From NCBI RefSeq assembly GCF_003050615.1, contig NZ_NWBU01000010.1:157165-221164 (forward strand): 64,000 nt of DNA, read 5' to 3'. The DNA is from Sphingomonas oleivorans (lineage in GTDB: Bacteria; Pseudomonadota; Alphaproteobacteria; Sphingomonadales; Sphingomonadaceae). Below, one piece after another: positions 47,757-59,929 of the stretch (its first letter is position 1; the number at the start of each line of letters is the position of its first letter). The notes under the pieces are model-generated. The model had not been told where the DNA came from. It searched no databases and was given only the letters and a program-made list of their open reading frames with translations. The position numbers were made by a program, and so were the translations under genes.

Positions 47757-48311
47757 ATGGCCGAAGAGACAGCGACGCTTGCCGGAGGATGCTTCTGGTG
47801 TGTCGAGGCGGTGTTCGACGATGTGCTCGGCGTGAGCAGCGTCGAAAGCGGCTATATCGGCGGGCATGTGGCGAATCCGACCTACAAGCAGGTGTGCGGC
47901 GGCGACACCGGCCATGCCGAGGCGATTCGCATCCATTATGATCCGGCAGTGATCGGCTATGATGATCTGCTGGACATATTCTTCCATGTCCACGATCCGA
48001 CCCAGCTCAACCGGCAGGGCAATGATATCGGCACCCAATATCGATCGGCGATCTTCCCCCATTCGCCGGAGCAGGAAACCGCGGCGCGCGCCGCGATCGG
48101 CCGGGCGCAGGCGGAGCATGACAGGCCGGTGGTGACGACGATCGAGCCGCTGACGGACTGGTATCCTGCCGAGGATTATCATCAGGAATATTTTGCGCGG
48201 GAAGGATCGGCCAATCCCTATTGCATGGCGGTGGTGGCGCCGAAGCTCGTCAAGTTCCGCAAAAGCTATGCGGCGCGGCTGAAGGGGGGAGATGGCCGTT
48301 ACCCCCTATGA
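47757..48311 (+). CDS. msrA: Peptide methionine (S)-S-oxide reductase
   Basis: Repairs oxidised methionine in proteins. The 184-residue protein starts at 47757 ([11 protein letters not shown]), seven bases after an AAGGAAG-type ribosome site, and has the catalytic Cys12 in GGCFWC with a second Cys15. It also has conserved [16 protein letters not shown] and TGHAEAIRI. It has no signal peptide, so it is cytosolic. The frame extends upstream but without family similarity. Its stop overlaps that of the convergent tsaC-like gene by six bases. Confidence 0.94.
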   Translation: MAEETATLAGGCFWCVEAVFDDVLGVSSVESGYIGGHVANPTYKQVCGGDTGHAEAIRIHYDPAVIGYDDLLDIFFHVHDPTQLNRQGNDIGTQYRSAIFPHSPEQETAARAAIGRAQAEHDRPVVTTIEPLTDWYPAEDYHQEYFAREGSANPYCMAVVAPKLVKFRKSYAARLKGGDGRYPL

Positions 48312-49268
48312 GGGGGTGACGCCATTCGTTCCGGATCCGTAGCTGGCGCGGCGCAGGCGATCGTTGATCGCGGCGCCGAGGCCGGTTCCGGGGATGGGCG
48401 CGACCGCGATGGCGGGAGCGGAGGAGGCATCCGCCTGATGCAGCAGATCGAACAGACGCGCGGCGGCCTCGACCGGATCGGCGGAAGGAGAGAGGGTGGC
48501 GTCGCCCGCAACCGCGCCGAAACCGATCAGCCATTCGCCGTCGCGTGCCGAAACGGCATCGAGGCGGAGCGGCTTGGACGGGGCATAATGGCCGGCAAGC
48601 TGGCCGGGCGCCTCGATTTCCCCGCCGGCGCCCGTGACGGGCAGGCCGGTGCGTGCGGACAGGGCCTCGGCGGTGAGGGGGCCGGGGCGCAGCAGGCGGA
48701 GCCGATCGGGCGCGGCCGCGACGATGGTCGATTCGAGTCCGAGCGTGGTGGGACCGGCGTCGATCACGAGCGGAATGCGGCCCCCGAGCGAGCGGACGAC
48801 ATGCGCGGCGCGGCTGGGGCTGATCGTGCCGCTGGCATTGGCGGAGGGTGCCGCAAGCGGACGGCCGGACGCCGCGATCAGATCGCGCATCGCGGGATGG
48901 GCGGGGAAGCGCAGCGCGACGGTGGACAGGCCAGCGGTGGCGAGCGAGGCGATCGGCGATCCCGGCGCGAGCGGCAGCACCAGCGTCAACGGCCCGGGCC
49001 AGAAGGCGGCGGCAAGCGCTTCGGATACGGCATCGAAGCGGGCGAGCGCGCGGGCGGCGTCCATATCCGCAACATGGACGATCAGCGGATTGAAGGACGG
49101 CCGGCCCTTGGCAGCATAGATCGCAGCAACCGCTTCACCGGAGGTCGCGTCCGCAGCGAGGCCATAGACCGTCTCGGTCGGGATCGCGACGACACGGCCC
49201 GCGGCGATCAGCGCGGCAGCCTCGGCAATAGCGGCGGCGTCATAGGAAAGGACGCGGGTTTCGATCAT
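48306..49268 (-). CDS. tsaC: L-threonylcarbamoyladenylate synthase (Sua5 type)
   Basis: Makes threonylcarbamoyl-AMP for the t6A37 modification of ANN-decoding tRNAs. The 320-residue protein has the YrdC domain at about 5-205 with [13 protein letters not shown] and [13 protein letters not shown], and [11 protein letters not shown] in the nucleotide site. It then has the C-terminal Sua5 domain, joined by the linker [13 protein letters not shown]. It is therefore the long Sua5 form rather than the short TsaC. The 3' end overlaps msrA. Confidence 0.93.
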   Translation of the reverse strand: MIETRVLSYDAAAIAEAAALIAAGRVVAIPTETVYGLAADATSGEAVAAIYAAKGRPSFNPLIVHVADMDAARALARFDAVSEALAAAFWPGPLTLVLPLAPGSPIASLATAGLSTVALRFPAHPAMRDLIAASGRPLAAPSANASGTISPSRAAHVVRSLGGRIPLVIDAGPTTLGLESTIVAAAPDRLRLLRPGPLTAEALSARTGLPVTGAGGEIEAPGQLAGHYAPSKPLRLDAVSARDGEWLIGFGAVAGDATLSPSADPVEAAARLFDLLHQADASSAPAIAVAPIPGTGLGAAINDRLRRASYGSGTNGVTPS

Positions 49269-49329
49269 GCCCCGGCGCTATCGGGCGCGGGGCACGGAAG
49301 CAAGCTCGGGAGAAGGCCTGGAAAGGCCC

Positions 49330-49677
49330 TCAGCTCGTGACGCGATCGAGCAGATCGGCCGGATCGAGGGCGAGGCGACGGATCTGTGCCGCGACACGCG
49401 GCCATTCCTCCTGAAGGAAGCGCGCGCGCGCGCTGCTGCGCAGTCGCTCGGTGGCGCCGGGCACGACGAACATGCCCACGCCGCGACGCACGGTGACGAA
49501 GCCGTCCTCCTGAAAGCTCTGATAGGCCTTGGCGACGGTGAGGGGGTTGGCCCCCTGCTCGGCGGCGAAGGCGCGGACCGAGGGCAGGGGATCACCATCC
49601 CGAATGCGGCCATCGAGTATCGCCTCGGCGATCAGATCGCGCAGGCGGAGATAGACAGGACGTTCCGAACCGCTCAT
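49330..49677 (-). CDS. GntR-family (YtrA-type) repressor
   Basis: A 115-residue regulator made of the GntR winged helix-turn-helix (PVYLRLRDLIAEAILDG, PLPSVRAFAAEQGANPLTVAKAYQSFQEDG, here given in part) and a short C-terminal dimerisation helix, the YtrA branch. No ABC transporter follows, unlike typical ytrA operons. The ATG at 49677 has no Shine-Dalgarno and lies seven bases after a predicted -10 element, so the mRNA may be leaderless. The dyad at 49684-49701 overlaps this promoter and is its probable operator. Confidence 0.85.
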   Translation of the reverse strand: MSGSERPVYLRLRDLIAEAILDGRIRDGDPLPSVRAFAAEQGANPLTVAKAYQSFQEDGFVTVRRGVGMFVVPGATERLRSSARARFLQEEWPRVAAQIRRLALDPADLLDRVTS

Positions 49678-49683
49678 GCGTTA

Positions 49684-49712
49684 CACTGTAATAAGACAGT
49701 GCGTCGCGTCAA
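49684..49712 (-). promoter_or_regulatory. Promoter and overlapping operator of the GntR gene
   Basis: On the minus strand TTGACG (49707-49712), 16 bases, TACAGT (49685-49690) form a sigma70-like promoter. CACTGT (49684-49689) and ACAGTG (49696-49701) are a perfect dyad with a 6-base spacer that covers the -10 element. Start of transcription would fall at or next to the A of the ATG. Confidence 0.65.
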
Positions 49713-49747
49713 GGAAAAGCTGGGCCGTCCGTCGTCTTTTCGGGGCC

Positions 49748-50590
49748 TCATGTCGCGGGCTTGACGAACTTCAGCGTCATGCGGTCGCTTTCGCCGATCG
49801 CCAGATATTTGGCCTTGTCGGTCTCGCCCAGCCGGAGCGTCGGAGGAAGCGTCCAGACGCCTTCGGGCCAGTCATGCGTATCCTTGGGATTGGCGTTGAC
49901 GGGCGACTCGCCGACGAATTTGAAGCCGGCCGCCTCGGCAAGGCGGATGACGGTGGAGCGCTTGATATAGCCGCTGCTCTTCTCGAGCGCGCTGTCGCTC
50001 GTCTCGGGCAGGCGATGATCGACCACGCCAAGGATGCCGCCCGGCTTGAGCGCGGCATAGAAGGCTTTGAAGCTGTTTTGCGGCACGTCTCCGCCGGCCA
50101 TCAGCAGATTATGGATGTTGCGGAAGGTGAGCAGGCGATCGACCGTGCCGTTGATGCCGATCGAGCTGGCGCCGGTATCGAGCGCGGTGAGCATGGTCTC
50201 GCCGAACCAGTCCTTCCTGTCCGCCAGCAGCTTCGCAGCGGCTTCCTGCCCCCTGGGCGAGGCGGGGGCGATGGCGACATAGCGGCCCTTGCCCTTCACG
50301 AAGGGCGCAAGGATTTCGCTATACCAGCCGCCACCGGGATAGAATTCGGCGATCGTCTGGCCCGGCTCGACTTCGAAGAAGCGGAGCGTTTCCATTGGAT
50401 GCCGATAGCGGTCGCGCGCGCGATTGGCCTCGCTGCGCCGGGGATCGGCAATTGCCGCAGCGAGCGCCTGATGCGCCGAACGGGCGCCATGGCCCGCATG
50501 CGCCGCATGGGGATCGGCCTGGGCCGAAGCAAGGGCCGCGGGAAGCGCGGCGGAGGCGAGCAGGGCGGCGAGGAAAAAGGGCTGGCGCAA
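49748..50590 (-). CDS. Exported class I SAM-dependent methyltransferase-like protein (TTG start)
   Basis: A 280-residue protein with a clear Sec signal peptide (FFLAALLASAALPAALASAQA) followed by a His-rich stretch (HAAHAGHGARSAH). A predicted methyltransferase domain (COG4798-like) follows, with the glycine motif EFYPGGGWYSEILAPF. A periplasmic SAM-dependent methyltransferase is biochemically puzzling because SAM is cytosolic, so the domain may have another role. The start is TTG at 50590, five bases after GGAGAG; an intervening ATG (50595) is out of frame. Confidence 0.75.
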   Translation of the reverse strand: MRQPFFLAALLASAALPAALASAQADPHAAHAGHGARSAHQALAAAIADPRRSEANRARDRYRHPMETLRFFEVEPGQTIAEFYPGGGWYSEILAPFVKGKGRYVAIAPASPRGQEAAAKLLADRKDWFGETMLTALDTGASSIGINGTVDRLLTFRNIHNLLMAGGDVPQNSFKAFYAALKPGGILGVVDHRLPETSDSALEKSSGYIKRSTVIRLAEAAGFKFVGESPVNANPKDTHDWPEGVWTLPPTLRLGETDKAKYLAIGESDRMTLKFVKPAT

Positions 50591-50642
50591 GGCATCTCTC
50601 CGATGGATGAGCGTGCCATCTTTTGCGGAGCGACGGACGAGG

Positions 50643-50834
50643 ATGCAAGCGACGACGCTATGGATAATGGCAGGCCTCGCCGCGGCAAGCGCGCTGGCGG
50701 CGGCATTGGCCGAGCGGCGGCGGCATGCGCGCAGGGATCTGGACCGGGTGGGCTGGGTGCCCTGGCCGGCGGTGCAGCTTGCGGCGCTGTTCGTGGCGGT
50801 GCTGCTGGTGGTGCTGGCGTTGCACGGGGATTAG
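50643..50834 (+). CDS. Small membrane protein
   Basis: A 63-residue protein from the ATG at 50643 (MQATTLWIMAGLAAASALAAA) with two membrane helices separated by a basic loop (ERRRHARRDLDRVGWVPWP). The second is LAALFVAVLLVVLALHG. An ATG at 50607 in frame would extend it by 12 residues; neither start has an ideal Shine-Dalgarno. Its function is unknown. It is divergent from the exported methyltransferase gene, with the start regions nearly touching. Confidence 0.6.
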   Translation: MQATTLWIMAGLAAASALAAALAERRRHARRDLDRVGWVPWPAVQLAALFVAVLLVVLALHGD

Positions 50835-50944
50835 GCGCGCGCGCATTTCGTCGCTCCTGCGGAGGCGGGAGCCCATAAGCCGTCCTGGGTGGAGGGCGTG
50901 GAGGGATGCCAGCCTTCGCTGGCATGGCGTGGAAAAATGATTTG

Positions 50945-50989
50945 GAGAAAAAGAAAGGCGCGGCTTCCGGGGGAGGCCGCGCCTTTCTT
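50945..50989 (-). terminator. Rho-independent terminator of the atp operon
   Basis: AAGAAAGGCGCGGC (50951-50964) pairs perfectly with GCCGCGCCTTTCTT (50976-50989). On the minus strand the stem is followed by a T-rich run (CTTTTTCTCC), 20 bases after the atpC stop. It is a classic intrinsic terminator. Confidence 0.85.
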
Positions 50990-51008
50990 GGTTCGGAATG
51001 AAGCGGGC

Positions 51009-51275
51009 TCAGGCGGCTTCGGTCGCCTGTTCGGCAAGGACCGTCAGGCCCTTTCCGTTCACTTCCGCGAAGCCGCCTTCGACATGGATGCGGCCCGTGA
51101 CCGTGTTCGGCCCGGAATAGATCGTCAGATCGCCGTTGCGGATCACCGACATGAAGGGCGCATGGCCCGCGAGCACCGCGAAATCGCCCTCCGTGCCGGG
51201 GACGACGACCATATGAACGTCCTCCGAGCGGAGCAGCTTTTCCGGCGTGACGAGTTCGAAGTGGAGGTCTGCCAT
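51009..51275 (-). CDS. atpC: F1 ATP synthase subunit epsilon (short form)
   Basis: Central-stalk subunit of F1. From the ATG at 51275 it has 88 residues and consists only of the N-terminal beta-sandwich ([33 protein letters not shown]). The C-terminal helical hairpin that inhibits ATP hydrolysis in E. coli (about 45 residues) is absent. Short epsilon subunits occur in other alphaproteobacteria, which use a separate inhibitor (zeta). It is the last gene of the operon and is followed by a strong terminator. Confidence 0.92.
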   Translation of the reverse strand: MADLHFELVTPEKLLRSEDVHMVVVPGTEGDFAVLAGHAPFMSVIRNGDLTIYSGPNTVTGRIHVEGGFAEVNGKGLTVLAEQATEAA

Positions 51276-51280
51276 CACAT

Positions 51281-51471
51281 CTATTCCTGTGTGCCGCCGT
51301 CTATCGCCCGATCGAAAGCGCCTATGGCCTTTTCGAACTTGTCGCGGCAGCCCGTGTTGCAGAAGCCGACGACCTGCCCCCGATAGAGGGTCAAGGAATC
51401 CGCGCCGATCGGATCACCCGACCAGGGACAGACCCGGTTGACCGCATCCTCGATGCGCAGGCCCCCGTGCA

Positions 51472-51472
<1 letters not shown>
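51281..51472 (-). CDS. Small Cys-rich TRASH/YHS-like protein within the atp operon
   Basis: A 63-residue protein inserted between atpD and atpC. Its ATG shares a base with the atpD stop (TGATG) and its stop is five bases from the atpC start, so it is translationally coupled to both. Cys15 in VCPWSGDPI and Cys38-x3-Cys42 in [12 protein letters not shown] give a CPWSG...FC..GCRDKF pattern like TRASH/YHS metal-binding domains. There is no membrane segment or signal. Function is unknown; metal sensing, or a role in F1 assembly or regulation, is inference from position. Confidence 0.75.
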
Positions 51473-53843
<2,371 letters not shown>

Positions 53844-53864
53844 TCTTCCCTGTCTCTTCTCTTC

Positions 53865-53958
53865 CCGTCGCTCCTGCGGAGGCAGGAGCCTATTGTCCTA
53901 TCCACGAACTCATCGCTTGGGGCGCGAGACATGGGCCCCGCCTGCGCGGGAGCGACGG
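53865..53958. repeat. CCGTCGC-type palindrome pair inserted between atpA and atpG
   Basis: CCGTCGCTCC (53865-53874) pairs with GGAGCGACGG (53949-53958); each arm also contains an inner GC-rich half-palindrome (GCTCCTGCGGAGGCAGGAGC and GGCCCCGCCTGCGCGGG). It fills the 122-bp gap between atpA and atpG, which in a tightly packed operon has no other content. It could tune the ratio of upstream to downstream subunits. Confidence 0.65.
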
Positions 53959-53965
53959 TTGTGGT

Positions 53966-56061
<2,096 letters not shown>

Positions 56062-56135
56062 ATCCCCCAAGAATCGATTATCGCCGGTGCGGCAAAAGAA
56101 CCCCCCGAGGGAGGCCATTTGCGTCGGTCGCCGGC

Positions 56136-56164
56136 CGGTTAGCAGGGGCGGGTGCGCGATGCAA
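56136..56164 (-). promoter_or_regulatory. Possible promoter of the atp operon
   Basis: On the minus strand TTGCAT (56159-56164), a 17-base spacer ending in TGC and TAACCG (56136-56141), an extended -10-like arrangement. It lies about 75 bp before the atpH ATG and is the best match in the gap, but the -10 is weak. Confidence 0.35.
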
Positions 56165-56268
56165 GCAATGGCGGGCGCGATGATGGCGATATCCGCCCGG
56201 AGGAAAGGGCGCGCTTTGAACGCAATTGGCGGGATGCGTCGGAGAAAGGGCGGGCCCATCTTCGCGCC

Positions 56269-57306
56269 ATGACGATATTCGATTCGCAAATAGACGGGGA
56301 TGCGGCCTGGCGTGCCGTGCTGGCGCGGGACCGATCGCAGGATGGACGCTTCGTGACGGGCGTGCTGACGACCGGAATCTATTGCCGCCCTTCCTGCGCT
56401 GCACGACATCCCCGGCGGGAGAATGTGCGATTCTTCGCCGATGGGGCGGCGGCCAGGGAGGAGGGGTTAAGGCCGTGCCTGCGCTGCCGGCCGGATGAGG
56501 CGGCGCGCGACGAGGAAGGGCTGGCGCGTGCCTTCGCCTTCATCGAGCAGGCGGAAGAATCTCCCTCGCTTGAGGAAGTGGCGGCGGCGGCGGGCTATGC
56601 CCCGCATCATTTCCATCGATTGTTCAAGCGGGCGACGGGCGTGACCCCGGCCGCCTATGCGCGCGGCCTCAGGGCCAGGCGCGCGGAAAAGGCGTTGAAG
56701 GAGAAGGGCAGCGTGACCGAGGCGGTTTATGAGGCGGGCTATTCGGGCCCGGGACGATTTTATGCGGACGCGGGCAACCGGCTGGGCATGACGCCGTCGG
56801 CCTGGCGCGACGGAGGACGTGGCGTCACGATCCGCTGGGCGGTAACGCCGACCAGCTTCGGGCCGATGCTGGTGGCGGCGACCGAGCGTGGCATATGCCG
56901 GCTTTCGTTCGACGAAGGTGTCGAGGCGCTGACCGAGCGTTTTCCGAACGCGACGATCGAGCCGGGGGGCGAGGTGCTGGCGGAGCTGCTGGCCGAGACT
57001 GTGGCGGCGGTCGAGGCGCCGGAGCGGGCGCATGCGCTGCCGCTCGACGTGAAGGGCACGGCGTTTCAGGAAGCGGTGTGGCGCGAGCTGGCGCGCATCC
57101 CGGCGGGCGAGACGCTGAGCTATGCCGCGCTGGCAGCGAAGGCGGGCAAGCCGGGTGCGGCGCGGGCAGCAGGATCTGCCTGCGGTGCCAATCAGGTGGC
57201 GGTGCTGATCCCCTGCCATCGCGCGCAGCGGGGCGACGGAACGCTCGGCGGCTATGCCTATGGCCTGCCGATTAAGCGCGAGCTGCTGCGGCGGGAGCGG
57301 GGGTAG
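56269..57306 (+). CDS. ada: Ada: methylphosphotriester/O6-methylguanine methyltransferase and regulator
   Basis: Adaptive-response protein, 345 residues from the ATG at 56269. The N-terminal zinc domain has Cys39, Cys43, Cys70 and Cys73 (GIYCRPSCAARHP, RPCLRCRPDE); Cys39 is the methyl acceptor from DNA phosphotriesters. An AraC-type helix-turn-helix follows (SLEEVAAAAGYAPHHFHRLFKRATG, in part). The C-terminal methyltransferase has the acceptor Cys316 in PCHR. All parts are intact, so both repair and activation functions are likely. Convergent with priA. Confidence 0.94.
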   Translation: MTIFDSQIDGDAAWRAVLARDRSQDGRFVTGVLTTGIYCRPSCAARHPRRENVRFFADGAAAREEGLRPCLRCRPDEAARDEEGLARAFAFIEQAEESPSLEEVAAAAGYAPHHFHRLFKRATGVTPAAYARGLRARRAEKALKEKGSVTEAVYEAGYSGPGRFYADAGNRLGMTPSAWRDGGRGVTIRWAVTPTSFGPMLVAATERGICRLSFDEGVEALTERFPNATIEPGGEVLAELLAETVAAVEAPERAHALPLDVKGTAFQEAVWRELARIPAGETLSYAALAAKAGKPGAARAAGSACGANQVAVLIPCHRAQRGDGTLGGYAYGLPIKRELLRRERG

Positions 57307-57317
57307 GTTGTTCCTGT

Positions 57318-57339
57318 CGTCCCTGCGGAAGCAGGGGCG
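57318..57339. terminator. Hairpin between ada and priA
   Basis: CGTCCCTGC (57318-57326) pairs with GCAGGGGCG (57331-57339) around GGAA, with one G-T wobble. It is another copy of the dispersed palindrome family and sits 11 bases after the ada stop and 11 bases from the priA stop. Confidence 0.6.
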
Positions 57340-57350
57340 ATGATTTGAGG

Positions 57351-59522
57351 TTAGAGAAAGGAATAAGGATCGACGTCGACCGCGACGCGGACGTTGCGGG
57401 GCCATTCGAGGCCACCCAGCCAGTCACGGATGACATTCTGCACATCGAGCGCGCGACGGGCGTGGACGAGCAGGCGCTGGCGGTGGCGGCCGCGCAGCAT
57501 GGCGAGCGGGGCGGGCGCGGGGCCATAGACCTGCATCTCCTCGACATTCGGCGCGGTACGGCCGATCAGACGGGCGGTCTCGACCGCTTCCTCCAATTTT
57601 TCCGAGCTGACGATGATGCCGGCATAGCGGCCGAAGGGCGGGGCTCCGGCCATGCGGCGGGCCTCCGTCTCGGCCGCGTAGAAGCTTTCGGCGTCGCCCG
57701 AGACGAGCGCCTGGATCACGGGCGCGCCGGGCTCGTGCGTCTGGATGAAGACGCGGCCGGGTTTGACGCCACGGCCGGCGCGGCCGGCGACCTGCGCGAT
57801 CTGCTGGAAGCTGCGCTCGGCGGCGCGCAGATCGCCGCCCTGGAGGCCGAGATCGGCATCGACCACGCCGACCAGCGTGAGATTGGGGAAATGATAGCCC
57901 TTCGTCACGAGCTGCGTGCCGATGACTATGTCTATTTCGCCCCCTTCCATGCGGTTGACGAATTCGGCGGCCTTGGCGGGGGACCAGAGCGTATCCGAGG
58001 TGACGATCGCGGCGCGCGCCTGAGGAAAGAGCAGCGCGACCTCGTCGGCGATGCGCTCGACGCCGGGGCCGCAGGCGACGAGGCTGTCCTCCGCCTTGCA
58101 TTCGGGGCATTCGGCCGGCGGTAGCATGAGATGGCCGCAATGATGGCACTGCAAGCGCCGGACGAGGCGATGCTCGACCATCCAGGCGGTACAGTTCGGG
58201 CATTGGAAGCGGTGGCCGCAGGCGCGGCAGAGCGTGAGCGGGGCATAGCCGCGCCGGTTGAGGAAGAGGAGCGACTGTTCGCCCTTTTCGAGATTCTGGC
58301 CAAGCGCTTCCACCAGCTTGGGCGCGAGCCAGCGGCCGCGCGGCGGGGGCGTGGCGATCAAGTCCAGCGCCTCGATATCGGGCATGGTGGCGGGACCGTA
58401 GCGGCCGGGCAGCTTGAGTTCGCGATAGCGGCCCTGCGCCACCATCTGCCGCGTCTCGATCGCGGGCGTGGCGGAGGCGAGGATAACGGGGATATGCTCG
58501 AACGCGCCGCGCATCACGGCGACGTCGCGGGCATGGTACATCACGCCATCTTCCTGCTTGAAGCTCGTCTCATGCGCCTCGTCGACGACGATCAGGCCGA
58601 GATCGCGATAGGGCAGGAACAAAGCGGAGCGCGCGCCGACCGTGACCAGCGCCTCCCCGCTCGCGATCGCGCGCCAGGCGCGGCGACGCTGGGACTGGCG
58701 CAGATCGCTGTGCCAGGCGACGGGCACATGGCCGAAGCGCGCGGCGAAGCGCTTGAGGAAAGGCTCGGTGAGCGCGATTTCGGGGAGGAGGACGAGCGTC
58801 TGCCGGCCCGAGCGGATGGCGGCGGCGACGGCCTCGAAATAAACCTCGGTCTTGCCCGATCCGGTGACGCCGTCGAGCAATATGGGCGCGAATTCACGCT
58901 TCTCGACCGCATCGGCCAGTGCGGCGGCGGCGGCATGCTGCTCGAGCGAAAGCTCGGGCGGGGCATGGGCCGGATCGGGGACGGGGAAGGGATCGTCGAC
59001 GCGGACCTCGACCGCCTCGATCGCGCCCGCCTTGACGAGGCCGCGGATCACGCCCTCCGACACGTCGGCGATGGTCGCGAGTTCGCGCACCAGTCCCTGC
59101 CGCTCGCCGATCCGCTCCAGCGCCTGCGCGCGCTGGGGGGTGAGACGGGGCGGAACATGGCCGGTCGCGCGATATTCGATGATGGTGCGGCTGCCGTCGA
59201 GCGCGGAGGCCGAGGCGAGCGCCATGCGCAGCACGGCGGCGGGGGCGGCGAGATAATAGTCCGCGGTCCATTCGATCAGCCGGCGGAGCGGCGCGCCCAG
59301 CGGGGGAAGATCATAGACGCCGGCGAGCGGGCGCAGGCGATTGTCGCCCACCTCCGCATCGGACGGCATGCGTTCCGGCTCCCACACCACGCCGGCAAGC
59401 TGGCGGGGGCCGAGCGGGGCGAGCACGATGCTGCCGGGCTCGACCTCATGCTCGCGATCGACGCGATAGTCGAGCGGCCCGAGGGCGGCATTGAGCAGGA
59501 GGACGCGGGCACGCTTGTTCAT
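57351..59522 (-). CDS. priA: Primosomal replication protein N' (helicase PriA)
   Basis: Restarts stalled replication forks. The 723-residue protein has the N-terminal DNA-binding domain, helicase motifs GVTGSGKTEVYFEA (Walker A) and VDEAHETSFKQ (DEAH), and the zinc region with paired cysteines (CRACGHRFQCPNC, CHHCGH, CPEC). The helicase C-domain follows, with GTQLVTKGYHFPNLTLVGV. The start has AAGGA ten bases upstream. Full length. Confidence 0.96.
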   Translation of the reverse strand: MNKRARVLLLNAALGPLDYRVDREHEVEPGSIVLAPLGPRQLAGVVWEPERMPSDAEVGDNRLRPLAGVYDLPPLGAPLRRLIEWTADYYLAAPAAVLRMALASASALDGSRTIIEYRATGHVPPRLTPQRAQALERIGERQGLVRELATIADVSEGVIRGLVKAGAIEAVEVRVDDPFPVPDPAHAPPELSLEQHAAAAALADAVEKREFAPILLDGVTGSGKTEVYFEAVAAAIRSGRQTLVLLPEIALTEPFLKRFAARFGHVPVAWHSDLRQSQRRRAWRAIASGEALVTVGARSALFLPYRDLGLIVVDEAHETSFKQEDGVMYHARDVAVMRGAFEHIPVILASATPAIETRQMVAQGRYRELKLPGRYGPATMPDIEALDLIATPPPRGRWLAPKLVEALGQNLEKGEQSLLFLNRRGYAPLTLCRACGHRFQCPNCTAWMVEHRLVRRLQCHHCGHLMLPPAECPECKAEDSLVACGPGVERIADEVALLFPQARAAIVTSDTLWSPAKAAEFVNRMEGGEIDIVIGTQLVTKGYHFPNLTLVGVVDADLGLQGGDLRAAERSFQQIAQVAGRAGRGVKPGRVFIQTHEPGAPVIQALVSGDAESFYAAETEARRMAGAPPFGRYAGIIVSSEKLEEAVETARLIGRTAPNVEEMQVYGPAPAPLAMLRGRHRQRLLVHARRALDVQNVIRDWLGGLEWPRNVRVAVDVDPYSFL

Positions 59523-59616
59523 CGCGTCCTTAATTAGGGTGGCGGAGGGCGAAAGGGAAAGGTGCGGCGGATTTGTGGGATCGGGCCTGCCGCCGCCATC
59601 TCCTTTCCGGGCAGGA

Positions 59617-59841
59617 TCAGAAACCTTCGACGCCCTTATGATCGCCGAAGCCGGCCCGCTTCATCAGGCGGTTGGAGCGTTCGGCATTATGTTCGGCATC
59701 GCGCAGCAGGGCGAGATCCTGCGCGGTGGCGCCGGCACCGCCGCGTGCATGGCCGCTGAGCGGCAGCGTGCGCGACTGGGTTTTGTCATCGGCAATATGA
59801 TCCTCGGCCAGGGGATGCTGGCCGGCACGTGCTTCTTCCAT
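59617..59841 (-). CDS. Hypothetical 74-residue protein with an EcfG promoter
   Basis: A small hydrophilic protein from the ATG at 59841 (MEEARAGQHPLAEDHIADD), with AAGGAG six bases upstream. It has the glycine-rich middle SGHARGGAGATAQDLALL and a C-terminus NRLMKRAGFGDHKGVEGF. No domain, cysteine or membrane segment is seen; it looks partly disordered. An exact EcfG promoter match 29 bp upstream suggests it is made in the general stress response. It is downstream of the DUF4142 gene but separated by that gene's terminator. Confidence 0.7.
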   Translation of the reverse strand: MEEARAGQHPLAEDHIADDKTQSRTLPLSGHARGGAGATAQDLALLRDAEHNAERSNRLMKRAGFGDHKGVEGF

Positions 59842-59869
59842 CCTGCTCTCCTTCGATAGTTGGAAGGAG

Positions 59870-59895
59870 AACGAAGAAGGGAGGGGCGCCGTTCC
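59870..59895 (-). promoter_or_regulatory. EcfG-type promoter for the 74-residue protein
   Basis: On the minus strand GGAAC (59891-59895), 17 bases, CGTT (59870-59873): exact consensus of the general-stress sigma factor. Transcription would begin near 59863, about 20 bases before the ATG at 59841. The -35 element lies inside the stem of the upstream terminator. Confidence 0.72.
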
Positions 59896-59922
59896 GGGGG
59901 GAGGCTGGCCCGGAACGGCGCC
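59885..59922 (-). terminator. Hairpin terminator of the DUF4142 gene
   Basis: GGCGCCGTTCCGGG (59885-59898) pairs perfectly with CCCGGAACGGCGCC (59909-59922), a 14-bp stem seven bases after the stop. It is followed on the minus strand by a pyrimidine-rich tract (CCTCCCTTCTTCG) rather than a pure T-run. Confidence 0.65.
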
Positions 59923-59929
59923 TGAATGC

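Noticed and set aside
56152-57306. Longer Ada form starting at 56152
   Set aside because: The extra 39 residues are Arg/Gly/Asp-rich and unlike the family; the Ada zinc domain begins correctly from 56269.
59848-59869. CTCCTTC/GAAGGAG hairpin that could hide the ribosome site of the 74-residue gene (RNA thermometer)
   Set aside because: The predicted EcfG transcription start near 59863 would leave most of the upstream arm out of the mRNA, so the hairpin probably does not form from this promoter.
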